Shown: positions 1 through 7,682, numbered from the stretch's first letter. The stretch is 64,000 nt of DNA from Phocaeicola sp. (GCA_029257865.1 JARIAN010000062.1:1-64000); one strand, 5' to 3'. Numbers and translations are program-made. The notes: generated by a model from the letters alone, not told the origin.

Positions 1-8
1 CGTTGGCT

Positions 9-16
9 TACCTTTG
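9..16 (+). promoter_or_regulatory. Bacteroides -7 box of the first leader-peptide unit
   Basis: TACCTTTG fits the Bacteroides -7 consensus TAnnTTTG and is followed by GCATCA. The same context (GCTTAC, two bases, TTTGCATCA) occurs at the promoter near 5455. The upstream triple TAAC element seen at the other island promoters would lie before base 1, so membership of the same regulon is inferred. Confidence 0.6.
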
Positions 17-62
17 CATCAGTAAAACAAAAGGTATAATAACAATTAAATAAGAAAAGCGT

Positions 63-218
63 ATGCAAAAGAGAGAATTGAAAACATTGGGAATTGAAGA
101 ATTGAAAAATGTAAGTGGTGGAGTAGCACCAGGGCCTAACGGTGAAGGTTGTACAGAACATTGGTTACCGGATTTCTTGAAAGACAAGACTCTCTTGGAT
201 ATTTTTAAACACAAATAG
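63..218 (+). CDS. Double-glycine leader peptide 1 (51 aa)
   Basis: A 51-residue reading frame that starts about 45 bases after the -7 box. The first 20 residues form a typical double-glycine leader ending in LKNVSGG, with hydrophobic positions spaced as in substrates of C39 peptidase transporters. The predicted mature part is 31 residues, begins VAPGPNGEGC, is rich in Gly, Pro and charged residues, and has one Cys. The export genes lie 0.8 kb downstream. A role as a bacteriocin-like or signalling peptide is inferred. I recognise no named family for the core. Confidence 0.75.
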   Translation: MQKRELKTLGIEELKNVSGGVAPGPNGEGCTEHWLPDFLKDKTLLDIFKHK

Positions 219-271
219 TGGAAGAATGATATCTGAAAGAATCATAAATAAGAATAGTATTAAGAAAAACA

Positions 272-391
272 ATGCGTATGAAAGAATTGAACAAAGATGA
301 GAACCTGTCAATTATAGGCGGGTATTTCCCTCCATCAGAGGAACAGTTGAAAAATTTGAATCCTATTGAGAAAATTATTGTTTGTTGGTAA
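272..391 (+). CDS. Double-glycine leader peptide 2 (39 aa)
   Basis: A 39-residue frame with leader MRMKELNKDENLSIIGG (17 residues) and a 22-residue core, starting YFPPSEEQ and ending IIVCW. A second in-frame ATG at 278 would shorten the leader by two residues. The core is too short for a pore-forming two-peptide bacteriocin and looks more like a pheromone-sized product, but that is inference. It lies in line with peptides 1, 3 and 4 and upstream of the C39 transporter. No family recognised. Confidence 0.7.
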   Translation: MRMKELNKDENLSIIGGYFPPSEEQLKNLNPIEKIIVCW

Positions 392-410
392 AATGTAAAA
401 AAAGTAACGT

Positions 411-584
411 ATGGAGAAAAGTGAAATGATGCATACTATGAGTATGCAAGAATTACAAGAAACTACCGGAGGAGTAGTAGTTTGTACAATATTAGGAGTT
501 GCTATAACAGGTAAAGCCTTAGCATGGGCTGCTGCTACTGGTATATTTGCAGCAGGTGTATATGTTGGGTATAATCAAGATTAA
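411..584 (+). CDS. Double-glycine leader peptide 3, hydrophobic bacteriocin-like (57 aa)
   Basis: A 57-residue frame. The leader is 21 residues ending MQELQETTGG. The 36-residue core starts VVVCTILG and is almost wholly hydrophobic and rich in Gly and Ala, with closely spaced glycines as in helix-helix packing of two-peptide (class IIb) bacteriocins. The stop codon overlaps the ATG of peptide 4 by one base (TAATG), so the two are probably made in equal amounts. That coupling supports a two-peptide toxin. Membrane activity is inferred. Confidence 0.78.
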   Translation: MEKSEMMHTMSMQELQETTGGVVVCTILGVAITGKALAWAAATGIFAAGVYVGYNQD

Positions 585-754
585 TGCCTATGAATGATAA
601 TTTATATATTGACATGACTCTTGAAGATCAAGAAAATATGTCAGGAGGCTTTTTAATGACATTTTTAGCTATAGGTGGAATAGCTACTGCAGGTGTTGCT
701 ATTTATGAAGCTGGTAAAGTTACAGGTGAATTTATTGCAGAATGTATAAAATGA
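584..754 (+). CDS. Double-glycine leader peptide 4, partner of peptide 3 (56 aa)
   Basis: A 56-residue frame that starts inside the stop codon of peptide 3; a second ATG at 590 is also possible. The leader ends TLEDQENMSGG at residue 22. The 34-residue core starts FLMTFLAIGG, is hydrophobic and Gly/Ala-rich, and ends in a short charged tail containing one Cys. Its stop overlaps the start of the next small membrane protein by four bases (ATGA). Three overlapping frames in a row indicate one functional cassette: two peptides and a candidate immunity protein. Confidence 0.78.
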   Translation: MPMNDNLYIDMTLEDQENMSGGFLMTFLAIGGIATAGVAIYEAGKVTGEFIAECIK

Positions 755-915
755 TTTATTATATGTATGATTTATTGTCAAAAATTCAAAATATCATAAT
801 CGAAAATGGATTTGCAAAGACTTTTATTACCATTGGAATCTTTGCTGTTATATTTTGCATTATATATTATTTAGGAAAAGAAGTAGGGGCATTATTCGCC
901 TTTATGATAAAATAA
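751..915 (+). CDS. Small membrane protein, candidate immunity protein (54 aa)
   Basis: A 54-residue frame overlapping peptide 4 by four bases. It has no double-glycine leader. Residues about 24-41 form one strongly hydrophobic segment (FITIGIFAVIFCIIYYLG), and a second weaker one lies near the C-terminus. Short membrane proteins coupled to the toxin gene are the usual immunity proteins of two-peptide bacteriocins. Here that role rests on position and topology only; there is no sequence family match I can name. Confidence 0.6.
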   Translation: MIYYMYDLLSKIQNIIIENGFAKTFITIGIFAVIFCIIYYLGKEVGALFAFMIK

Positions 916-953
916 ATATTCTACGACTAAAGAGCAAATGTGAATACTTATCT

Positions 954-1009
954 TAACCTAAAGATAACATAAGCATAACATATTCTCTTTTTCAGAACGG
1001 TTACTTTTG
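954..1009 (+). promoter_or_regulatory. Triple-TAAC promoter A (HlyD-ABC operon)
   Basis: TAAC occurs at 954, 965 and 976, exactly 11 bp apart and so on the same face of the helix. The -7 box TACTTTTG is at 1002-1009, so the element from first TAAC to the G of TTTG is 56 bp. The same 56-bp layout recurs at 5407, 6003 and, decayed, 13561. It probably binds an activator not encoded in this window. Confidence 0.75.
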
Positions 1010-1056
1010 TTCCTGTGAAAAGGATATAAAAGTAACCGTTTAAATTTTAATCAGAT

Positions 1057-2226
1057 ATGTTATTACCGAACGAATGGATAGAAAATAGTATTGAAACATA
1101 CATCTATCAGCACACAACAAAATCGCAGATAATCTACTGGATTGTTTTATTTGCAGTAACTGTCACATTAGTGGCACTGCCCTTTATCTATGTAGATATT
1201 TCCATACAAGGAAGTGGAGTAGTGAGGCCGGTAGCGGAAAAAGCAGAAATAACTTCTTCCATTACAGAAATTGTAGATTCAGTTTTTGTAAAGGAAGGAG
1301 AGCAGGTTAACAAGGGTGACGTGATACTAAGATTCAGAACCAATAGTTCTGATTATAAAATCAATTATCAGACCAGCCGACTGAATGATTGCAGCGCACA
1401 GCTTGCCGACCTTGCTTTTCTGGCAGAGGGCGATTGTCCGAAGCTCTTCAGTTCTCCGGTAAGACAACAGGAATATGCCTATTTCATCCGTAAGAAACAG
1501 GAACTGGAAACAGGATTGGCACAAGCGGAAAAGGAATATCTCAGGAATAAAACTTTGTTTGAAAAGAAAGTTATCTCTGAGGAGGAATACGACAGTTACT
1601 ATTTCAAGTACAAAAGCCAACAAAATGAATTGGCATCGCTGGTACAAAGCCAGATCAGTACATGGCAGGCAGACCAGAATACATACAGGAATTCATACAA
1701 TGAAATGAGTACCAACCTGAAGCAGGAAATAAAAGATAAGGATATGTATATTGTCCGTAGTCCGGTAGATGGAACTGTTGACCAGTTCTCTGGAGTATAT
1801 CGTGGCAGCAGCATTCAGGCAGGACAGTCTTTAGCTGTCATAAGTCCCGACTCAACACTATGTATTGAGGTATATGTCACACCAAGAAATATCGGATTCA
1901 TGAGTGTTGGCATACCTGTAAATGTGCAGGTGGAATCCTTCAATTACAACGAATGGGGAACAATACCGGGAAAAGTGAAGGATATATCATCAGACTTCCT
2001 GACAGACAGTCAAGGAAATTCCTTCTACAAGGTAAAATGTGAAATGGAGCGCGACTTCCTTCAACTGAAGAGCGGGAGGATAGGAAAGCTGAAAAAAGGG
2101 ATGACGGTAAATGCACATTTTATGGTAACAAGACGGTCATTGTTCGACCTGCTTTATCAGAAGATGGACGGATGGGTAAATCCGAAGCAGTATGAGAATG
2201 AAACGATGGTAGCTAAACTGAATTGA
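1057..2226 (+). CDS. HlyD-family secretion adaptor (389 aa)
   Basis: Periplasmic adaptor that links the inner-membrane ABC exporter to an outer-membrane TolC-type channel. A short cytoplasmic N-terminus is followed by one membrane segment at about residues 25-46. The rest is the usual half lipoyl domain, a long coiled-coil hairpin (about 100-225, many Lys, Glu and Gln) and the second lipoyl half with the conserved VRSPVDGTV motif. Length and order fit bacteriocin-type HlyD adaptors of Bacteroidota. The ABC transporter gene begins 24 bp downstream, so both are one operon behind promoter A. Confidence 0.93.
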   Translation: MLLPNEWIENSIETYIYQHTTKSQIIYWIVLFAVTVTLVALPFIYVDISIQGSGVVRPVAEKAEITSSITEIVDSVFVKEGEQVNKGDVILRFRTNSSDYKINYQTSRLNDCSAQLADLAFLAEGDCPKLFSSPVRQQEYAYFIRKKQELETGLAQAEKEYLRNKTLFEKKVISEEEYDSYYFKYKSQQNELASLVQSQISTWQADQNTYRNSYNEMSTNLKQEIKDKDMYIVRSPVDGTVDQFSGVYRGSSIQAGQSLAVISPDSTLCIEVYVTPRNIGFMSVGIPVNVQVESFNYNEWGTIPGKVKDISSDFLTDSQGNSFYKVKCEMERDFLQLKSGRIGKLKKGMTVNAHFMVTRRSLFDLLYQKMDGWVNPKQYENETMVAKLN

Positions 2227-2250
2227 TTGTGAATATAGAATAAAAGAATT

Positions 2251-4416
2251 ATGTATAGAAAAGGAATCAAAATTAAACAGCATGACATTACTGACTGCAG
2301 TGCTGCATGTCTTGCCTCTGTATGTGCACATTATGGACTTCAATTCCCTGTTGCCCGCATCCGCCAGTATGCCTTTACAGACCAAAAGGGAACTAACGTA
2401 TTGGGGATGATTGAAGCAGCAAACCGTCTCGGACTTTCTGCAAAAGGTGTAAGAGCACAGTTTGAAGCTCTTTCCATCGTACCTAAACCAACAATTGCAC
2501 ATGTGATTGTGCACGAGCATTTGCAGCACTTTATTGTCCTGTATAAGGTAGAAAAGGAACACATTACCTATATGGATCCCGGTGACGGTAAAATGCATAA
2601 GGTTACGAATGCTGAGTTCCAGAAAATGTGGACAGGTGTACTTGTTCTGATGGAACCGGAGGAGACCTTTAAAAAGGGAAACATGAAAACGAGCATGACA
2701 AGGAAATTCTTCTCACTTCTGGCTCCACATAAGAGTGTCATGATGCAGGCTGTATTCGGGGCGTTAATATACAGTATATTAGGACTTTCTACTTCTGTAT
2801 ATGTAGGTAAGATTACTGATTATGTCCTGGTAGACGGAAATATCAACCTGCTTAACCTTATGGGAATTGTGATGATTATTATTCTGATACTTCGTACTTT
2901 CATAGGGTTAATGAAAAGCATTCTGGCATTGAAGACTGGGCAAAGAATAGATGCGGCTCTGATTCTCGGTTACTATAAGCATTTGCTGACATTGCCGCAA
3001 CAGTTTTTCGATACCATGCGTGTGGGGGAAATCATTTCGCGTGTGAACGATGCGGTGAAGATACGAAACTTTATCAACAATGTATCTCTTGATCTGGTAG
3101 TAAACATGATGATTTTGTTATTCTCGGTAGGCCTGATGTTCGTGTATTCGTGGGAACTTGCCTTAGTGACATTGGCATCCGCGCCGTTATTTTTTCTCAT
3201 TTTCTGGGCTTTCAATAGGCTGAACAGAAAATATCAACGTGGCATCATGGAAAGCAGTGCAGATCTGGAGTCTCAGTTGGTTGAATCTATAAATTCCATT
3301 TCCACTATCAAGCGTTTCGGTATAGAAGACTTTGCGAATTTGAAAACAGAAACACGTTTTGTACATCTCCTGAAGAACACCTATCGCAGCATTTATGGGG
3401 CAATTATGGCTCAGGGAGGTATCCAGTTTGTATCAACCGCAATAACCATTGCTGTGCTATGGATGGGAAGTGTTCTGGTCATAGACAAGGAACTTACACC
3501 TGGTACGCTGATGGTATTCTATTCGCTTATCAGTTATGTCATATCACCGATAGGGTCATTGATTTCATCCAACCAGACAATACAGGATGCGCTGATTGCA
3601 GCAGATCGCCTTTTTCAGATTATGGATCTTGAGCGTGAACAGGATGACAGCCAGAAAATAGAACTCAGAAAGGATATGATCGGTGATATTGTGTTTGAGA
3701 ATGTATCATTCCGATACGGCTCCCGTAAGGAGGTATTTAACGGACTCAACCTGAAGATAGATAAAGGAAATACCACTGCAGTCATCGGTGAGAGTGGGTC
3801 CGGTAAAACTACACTCATATCATTGCTTCAACATATTTATCCGATTCAAAGTGGTCAGATACGTATTGGTGGATATGATATTTCCCAAATAAGCAATAAG
3901 AGCCTTCGTAGTCTTGTTGGTACTGTACCGCAGCAAATTGAACTTTTTGCCGGTACTATTATAGAGAATATAGCAGTTGGTGACCTCCAACCTGATATGA
4001 AGCGTATTGTAGATTTGGTAGAACAACTTGGTTTGAAGGACTTTATTGAGCGTCTCCCCAATGGCTACATGACCTATATAGGAGAACATGGAGCTTCTTT
4101 ATCTGGTGGTGAACGTCAGCGAATAGCCATAGCCCGTGCGCTGTATAAGGAGCCGGAAATTCTGATTTTTGATGAAGCGACTTCTTCCTTGGACTCAATA
4201 TCTGAGAAGCATGTAAAGAGAACACTTGATACACTGGCCAGTTCCGGAAAGACAGTCATTATCATTGCTCATCGTTTGAGTACTGTAAAAAATGCAGATA
4301 TGATTGTGGTACTTGATAATGGAAAAGTATCCGAAACAGGGACACACAAACAATTGTTTGATTCCAATGGAATTTACAACAGATTATGGAATGAGCAGTT
4401 TGATCAGTTGGATTAA
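2251..4416 (+). CDS. Peptidase-containing ABC exporter with C39 domain (721 aa)
   Basis: Cleaves double-glycine leaders and exports the cores across the inner membrane. The N-terminal C39 peptidase domain (about 1-135) keeps Gln10, the nucleophile Cys16 (in TDCSAACLASV), His93 (in LQHFIVL) and Asp109 (YMDPGDG), so it should be active. A six-helix ABC membrane domain spans about 155-440. The nucleotide-binding domain has Walker A GESGSGKTT near residue 513, the signature LSGGERQR near 617 and Walker B ILIFDEATSSLD near 637. It sits between two sets of double-glycine peptide genes, its likely substrates. It resembles LagD/ComA-type transporters. Confidence 0.95.
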   Translation: MYRKGIKIKQHDITDCSAACLASVCAHYGLQFPVARIRQYAFTDQKGTNVLGMIEAANRLGLSAKGVRAQFEALSIVPKPTIAHVIVHEHLQHFIVLYKVEKEHITYMDPGDGKMHKVTNAEFQKMWTGVLVLMEPEETFKKGNMKTSMTRKFFSLLAPHKSVMMQAVFGALIYSILGLSTSVYVGKITDYVLVDGNINLLNLMGIVMIIILILRTFIGLMKSILALKTGQRIDAALILGYYKHLLTLPQQFFDTMRVGEIISRVNDAVKIRNFINNVSLDLVVNMMILLFSVGLMFVYSWELALVTLASAPLFFLIFWAFNRLNRKYQRGIMESSADLESQLVESINSISTIKRFGIEDFANLKTETRFVHLLKNTYRSIYGAIMAQGGIQFVSTAITIAVLWMGSVLVIDKELTPGTLMVFYSLISYVISPIGSLISSNQTIQDALIAADRLFQIMDLEREQDDSQKIELRKDMIGDIVFENVSFRYGSRKEVFNGLNLKIDKGNTTAVIGESGSGKTTLISLLQHIYPIQSGQIRIGGYDISQISNKSLRSLVGTVPQQIELFAGTIIENIAVGDLQPDMKRIVDLVEQLGLKDFIERLPNGYMTYIGEHGASLSGGERQRIAIARALYKEPEILIFDEATSSLDSISEKHVKRTLDTLASSGKTVIIIAHRLSTVKNADMIVVLDNGKVSETGTHKQLFDSNGIYNRLWNEQFDQLD

Positions 4417-4475
4417 AAATAAAGAACTATTGCAATAGTATAATTATAATTTTATCAACCTAAAAATTTTAAATA

Positions 4476-4657
4476 ATGGAAATAACAAATGTAAAAAAAT
4501 CGTTGCTTTATCAGAAAAGGAAAGTCAACAAATAGAAGGAGGCATTGTCCAATTTCTTATTGGAGCAATAATTGGAGGGTTTATATATGATTGTATTTCT
4601 GAACCTGGTGATTGTATAAAAGGATTTTGTGATGGTATGAACAATGGTCTTAAATAG
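4476..4657 (+). pseudogene. Frameshifted double-glycine peptide 5
   Basis: ATG at 4476 opens MEITNVKK, then a run of seven A (4493-4499) shifts the frame and the first frame stops after about 19 residues. One extra A would restore a 60-residue peptide: leader ending LSEKESQQIEGG and a 37-residue core starting IVQFLIGAIIGG with three Cys (CISEPGDCIKGFC). The shifted frame stays open to the stop at 4657, which points to a recent change, a sequencing error or slippage. The core resembles the hydrophobic peptides 3 and 4. Confidence 0.75.
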
Positions 4658-4665
4658 TTTTTATT

Positions 4666-4812
4666 ATGAGAGATTTAACAATAACAGATATGGTGAACAC
4701 ACATGGTGGTTCTACACTTTCGTACTATGTTTTTTGGTTCCTAGGTAGATCGTTTGTATCGCCTGCAGAACTTAATAAGAATGGTATGAATCCAGTACAC
4801 TTATGGAACTAA
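4666..4812 (+). CDS. Double-glycine leader peptide 6 (48 aa)
   Basis: A 48-residue frame eight bases after the broken peptide 5. It has a short 15-residue leader, MRDLTITDMVNTHGG, and a 33-residue core that starts STLSYYVFWFLG, with an aromatic first half and a polar Asn/Pro-rich end (MNPVHLWN). It follows the C39 exporter and is probably read from the same transcript. No family recognised; secretion is inferred from the leader and context. Confidence 0.65.
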   Translation: MRDLTITDMVNTHGGSTLSYYVFWFLGRSFVSPAELNKNGMNPVHLWN

Positions 4813-4850
4813 TAATCAACAGACTATTAGTATTTCTATCAATAAATAAA

Positions 4851-4926
4851 GAAGATGAGTTTCTTGTAAATTTCGCTTAGATATTAATAAATAGTTGTCT
4901 GAGATGATCTATACAAACTCATCTTC
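4851..4926 (+). terminator. Possible terminator of the HlyD-ABC-peptide operon
   Basis: A perfect 12-bp inverted repeat (GAAGATGAGTTT at 4851 and its complement at 4915) with a long 52-base loop, followed by TATTTAAG. The long loop makes this a moderate call. Confidence 0.45.
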
Positions 4927-5017
4927 TATTTAAGTATCCTATTTTTAACAAGATGATACTTATAAAAAATATTTACCTCACTGATAAATATTATAAAAAT
5001 ATCATGAAAATTCAAAT

Positions 5018-5368
5018 ATGAATAAGAAACTTTCTTTATACGGTATATTAATTGGCATAGTTGGACTAATTCTATCACATACGTATAGACCATATATATA
5101 TAGTCACAATCTTTTTGATTTTCATATAGCAGATGTTATTGGTAGTATTGTGTGTGTGCCTTCATCAGTTTTATTTTTTTTGGGGATGAGCCCTAAATAT
5201 TCTGTGAAAAAGTATACTATTTATTCTACAATTATATTTATAATTTATGAGTTGTTCGGGCTTATGAATATACATGGTACCTTTGATATATATGATATTA
5301 TTGCAATTATTATTAGTGCTTTCTGTTTTTATTTTATTTATACCTGTTTAAATAAAAAACTTCATTGA
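5018..5368 (+). CDS. Small multi-pass membrane protein, possible immunity protein (116 aa)
   Basis: A 116-residue, very AT-rich gene. It has about four hydrophobic segments (near residues 7-24, 42-58, 67-86 and 92-110) and a basic C-terminus (CLNKKLH). I recognise no domain. Its place between the peptide and channel genes, its size and its topology fit a bacteriocin immunity or self-protection protein, but a plain membrane protein of unknown role is just as possible. No promoter of the triple-TAAC type precedes it. Confidence 0.6.
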   Translation: MNKKLSLYGILIGIVGLILSHTYRPYIYSHNLFDFHIADVIGSIVCVPSSVLFFLGMSPKYSVKKYTIYSTIIFIIYELFGLMNIHGTFDIYDIIAIIISAFCFYFIYTCLNKKLH

Positions 5369-5406
5369 ATAGAATGATTTCGTATCTAATTTCGCAATCT
5401 ATTTCT

Positions 5407-5462
5407 TAACCTTATAATAACAATCTGATAACCTGAATCCTTTTCTAATGCGCTTACATTTG
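5407..5462 (+). promoter_or_regulatory. Triple-TAAC promoter B
   Basis: TAAC at 5407, 5418 and 5429 (11-bp steps) and the -7 box TACATTTG at 5455-5462, with the same 56-bp total length as sites A and C. It drives the 86-residue gene at 5507. Confidence 0.75.
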
Positions 5463-5506
5463 CATCATAAATAAGGAATTAAGTATAACATAAAATTTTA
5501 ATTATT

Positions 5507-5767
5507 ATGATAGCAGAATTAATCGTTTCAGCAGTAGCATCAGTATCTCTGTCAACACCAAAGGTTGTTTATAATGTAGCCTCAGATGATAAGAAAGTGA
5601 CTAACATTGAGGCATATTCGGTAAGTGAAGGCAAGTATCTAAAACGTATTTATAAGATACACTTTATTTATAATGCAGAAGGGGAAGTGACCGATAAGAA
5701 TACATATCAGTGGGATGAAAGAAACTCCGGATACGTTCTTAGGGATATTGAGAAATTTACTAAATAA
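5507..5767 (+). CDS. DUF3836-like small protein (86 aa)
   Basis: An 86-residue protein. The N-terminus (MIAELIVSAVASVSLSTP) is hydrophobic and may act in export, although it lacks basic residues. The C-terminal half (YNAEGEVTDKNTYQWD) resembles the short Tyr/Trp-rich repeats of DUF3836 proteins, a Bacteroidota family of unknown role. It has no double-glycine leader. It has its own triple-TAAC promoter and a terminator right after it, so it is a single-gene member of the regulon. Family assignment is by eye and moderate. Confidence 0.55.
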   Translation: MIAELIVSAVASVSLSTPKVVYNVASDDKKVTNIEAYSVSEGKYLKRIYKIHFIYNAEGEVTDKNTYQWDERNSGYVLRDIEKFTK

Positions 5768-5802
5768 TGAAATCATAATTCTTCTCTTAAAAGTTAAAAC
5801 GT

Positions 5803-5852
5803 AAAATCCCTAATTATGTACGAATAAGTACTGAATATCAGGGATTTTTTTC
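5803..5852 (+). terminator. Terminator after the DUF3836-like gene
   Basis: AAAATCCCT at 5803-5811 pairs with AGGGATTTT at 5840-5848 and a T-run follows. A second small stem (GTAC/GTAC) lies in the loop. Confidence 0.7.
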
Positions 5853-6002
5853 ATTGTAGATAATGAGATATATAAATCTTACAATATAGATTTTATAATT
5901 ATTGGATTCTTTGTTAACATTGCGATAATATGCTTGTGTATTCCCTTGAATGGATTTAACATTGGACAATGTGAAGGGTAAGCTTCGGTAAGTGAATTCT
6001 TT

Positions 6003-6058
6003 TAACCTACTGATAACATTAGGATAACTTCAATCTTCTTTCTGCCTTTATATTTTTG
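6003..6058 (+). promoter_or_regulatory. Triple-TAAC promoter C (channel gene)
   Basis: TAAC at 6003, 6014 and 6025 and the -7 box TATTTTTG at 6051-6058; total 56 bp. This is the clearest copy, reading TAACCT, five bases, ATAACATTAGGATAAC. It drives the TolC-type gene 27 bp downstream. Confidence 0.78.
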
Positions 6059-6084
6059 TGGTGAACAAATAAAAATGATTAAAG

Positions 6085-7410
6085 ATGAAAAGATTGACAT
6101 TTATACTAGTTATTGTCGGATTGTTTTTCTATTCCGAATATGGATATGCGCAAGAAAAAAAATGGACTCTTTCGGAGTGTATTGATTATGCGGTAGCACA
6201 CAGCATAGAGGTAAAACAAAGCGACAATCAGATTCAAAGTCTGAAAGTAGAGAAGAATACATTAAGAAACAGTTTCCTACCAGACCTGTATGCAGGTGCT
6301 TCGCAGAACTTTACATTCGGGCGTTCTCTTAATCAGAGTAATACATATGAAAACAGCAACATACAGAACTCTTCTTTCTCTGTAAAATCTGAAATTCCTA
6401 TTTTTATGGGATTCAAACGTACAGCTTCTCTGTCACAGAATAAATTTGATTTACTTGCAGCCGAAGCAAATAAGGAACTTATAAAAAACAACCTGTTGAT
6501 AAATGTGGCTGGGGCATATTTTCAGATACTGCTTAATAAAGAAATATATAATATATCACTGAAGCAGATACAACTTACCAAAGAGCAGGAAGTATGTACA
6601 AAGATACTGATTGATAATGGGAAAGCAGCGGAGTCACAACTTTATGATGTCCGTGCTCAACTGGCTGATGATGAATTGACAGCAACAGAAGCACGAAATT
6701 CATTACGACTTTCTTTTCTTGAACTGGTACAACTTATGGAATTAGATGAATATGAGGATTTTGATGTTGATTCCATGAATGGGGATATTGTTATTGCCGA
6801 TACTTTGAGTCCGGTAAATATTTATCAGTCAGCTCTAACATGTATGCCACAGATACGTAAAGCATATTATGCATTGCAAAGTAAGACAAAAGGTATAAAG
6901 ATAGCCAAATCTGGATTTTATCCTACTATATCTTTTGCAGCAGGAATGAGTACAAATTACTATAACAACAATTCTGCTCTATATGATAATTTCAGTGAGC
7001 AGTTTAATAACAACATGCAGAAAAGCTTGTGTCTGACGGTTAGTATACCTCTTTTCGACCGGCTTTCAGCGAGAAACAAAGTACGGTCAGCACGTATAGA
7101 AGAGAATGATGCTAGATTGTCATTGGAAAATGAGAAGAAGCAATTATATAAAGATATAGAACAGGCTTATACGGATGTTATTTCTGCCTATGAAAAATAT
7201 CGCTCTACAACAAAAGCGGTAATGGCTAACGAAGAAGCGCACAGATATGCTTTAGAGAAGTATGCGGCAGGAAAGTCAACTGTGTTTGAATATAATGAAA
7301 TCAAGATGAAACTTGCTGATGTACTCTCACAACAGTCTCAGGCAAAATATACTTATCTGCTGAAAGATCGTATTCTGGCCTTTTATTCATGCTTTACATT
7401 AACTGATTAA
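6085..7410 (+). CDS. TolC-family outer-membrane channel (441 aa)
   Basis: Outer-membrane factor that completes the type I exporter with the HlyD and ABC proteins. Signal peptide at residues 1-22 (MKRLTFILVIVGLFFYSEYG, then YAQ). The typical opening KKWTLSECIDYAVAHS and two internally similar halves of long helices and short beta segments follow; the second half contains SVSIPLFDR-type strand motifs (LTVSIPLFDR). Length fits the family. It has its own triple-TAAC promoter, so all three export components are under the same control although the gene is 1.7 kb from the ABC gene. A 3' fragment of a second copy lies near 13.2 kb. Confidence 0.93.
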   Translation: MKRLTFILVIVGLFFYSEYGYAQEKKWTLSECIDYAVAHSIEVKQSDNQIQSLKVEKNTLRNSFLPDLYAGASQNFTFGRSLNQSNTYENSNIQNSSFSVKSEIPIFMGFKRTASLSQNKFDLLAAEANKELIKNNLLINVAGAYFQILLNKEIYNISLKQIQLTKEQEVCTKILIDNGKAAESQLYDVRAQLADDELTATEARNSLRLSFLELVQLMELDEYEDFDVDSMNGDIVIADTLSPVNIYQSALTCMPQIRKAYYALQSKTKGIKIAKSGFYPTISFAAGMSTNYYNNNSALYDNFSEQFNNNMQKSLCLTVSIPLFDRLSARNKVRSARIEENDARLSLENEKKQLYKDIEQAYTDVISAYEKYRSTTKAVMANEEAHRYALEKYAAGKSTVFEYNEIKMKLADVLSQQSQAKYTYLLKDRILAFYSCFTLTD

Positions 7411-7642
7411 TACAGATAATCATGCGTGTGATAGAATTAAACTTGGAGTAAAAGCATTGCTGTCCGGTAAAGTTCCGTGAATGAAACATACTTTGGGCTG
7501 CTGGTTTGGAATTTACGTAGACAACGGATTCTAGAAACTTGAGTTTTAAATTCTTCTATTCATTGCTAACATTATTTTGGGGGGAGGAACTCAAAGGTAG
7601 CTAAAATAGTTTACAGGACAACAATGTAAAAGAATCAAGAAA
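7411..7642. other. Intergenic stretch after the channel gene
   Basis: No supported gene. At 7592-7599 the minus strand has a perfect -7 box (TACCTTTG), but nothing longer than about eight codons follows on that strand before it runs antisense into the channel gene. It may be a leftover promoter. Confidence 0.4.
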
Positions 7643-7682
7643 AATGCCCCTTGCTACAAATACTCGTAGCACAAGGGGCATT
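7643..7682 (-). terminator. Terminator of the susC-susD operon
   Basis: AATGCCCCTTG at 7643 pairs with CAAGGGGCATT ending at 7682, around a loop with a second GCTAC/GTAGC stem. On the minus strand a T-rich tail follows. A T-rich tail on the other side suggests it also stops the channel transcript. Confidence 0.8.

Noticed and set aside
8-214. 68-codon minus-strand ORF at the window start
   Set aside because: Antisense to peptide 1, which has a promoter and a double-glycine leader.
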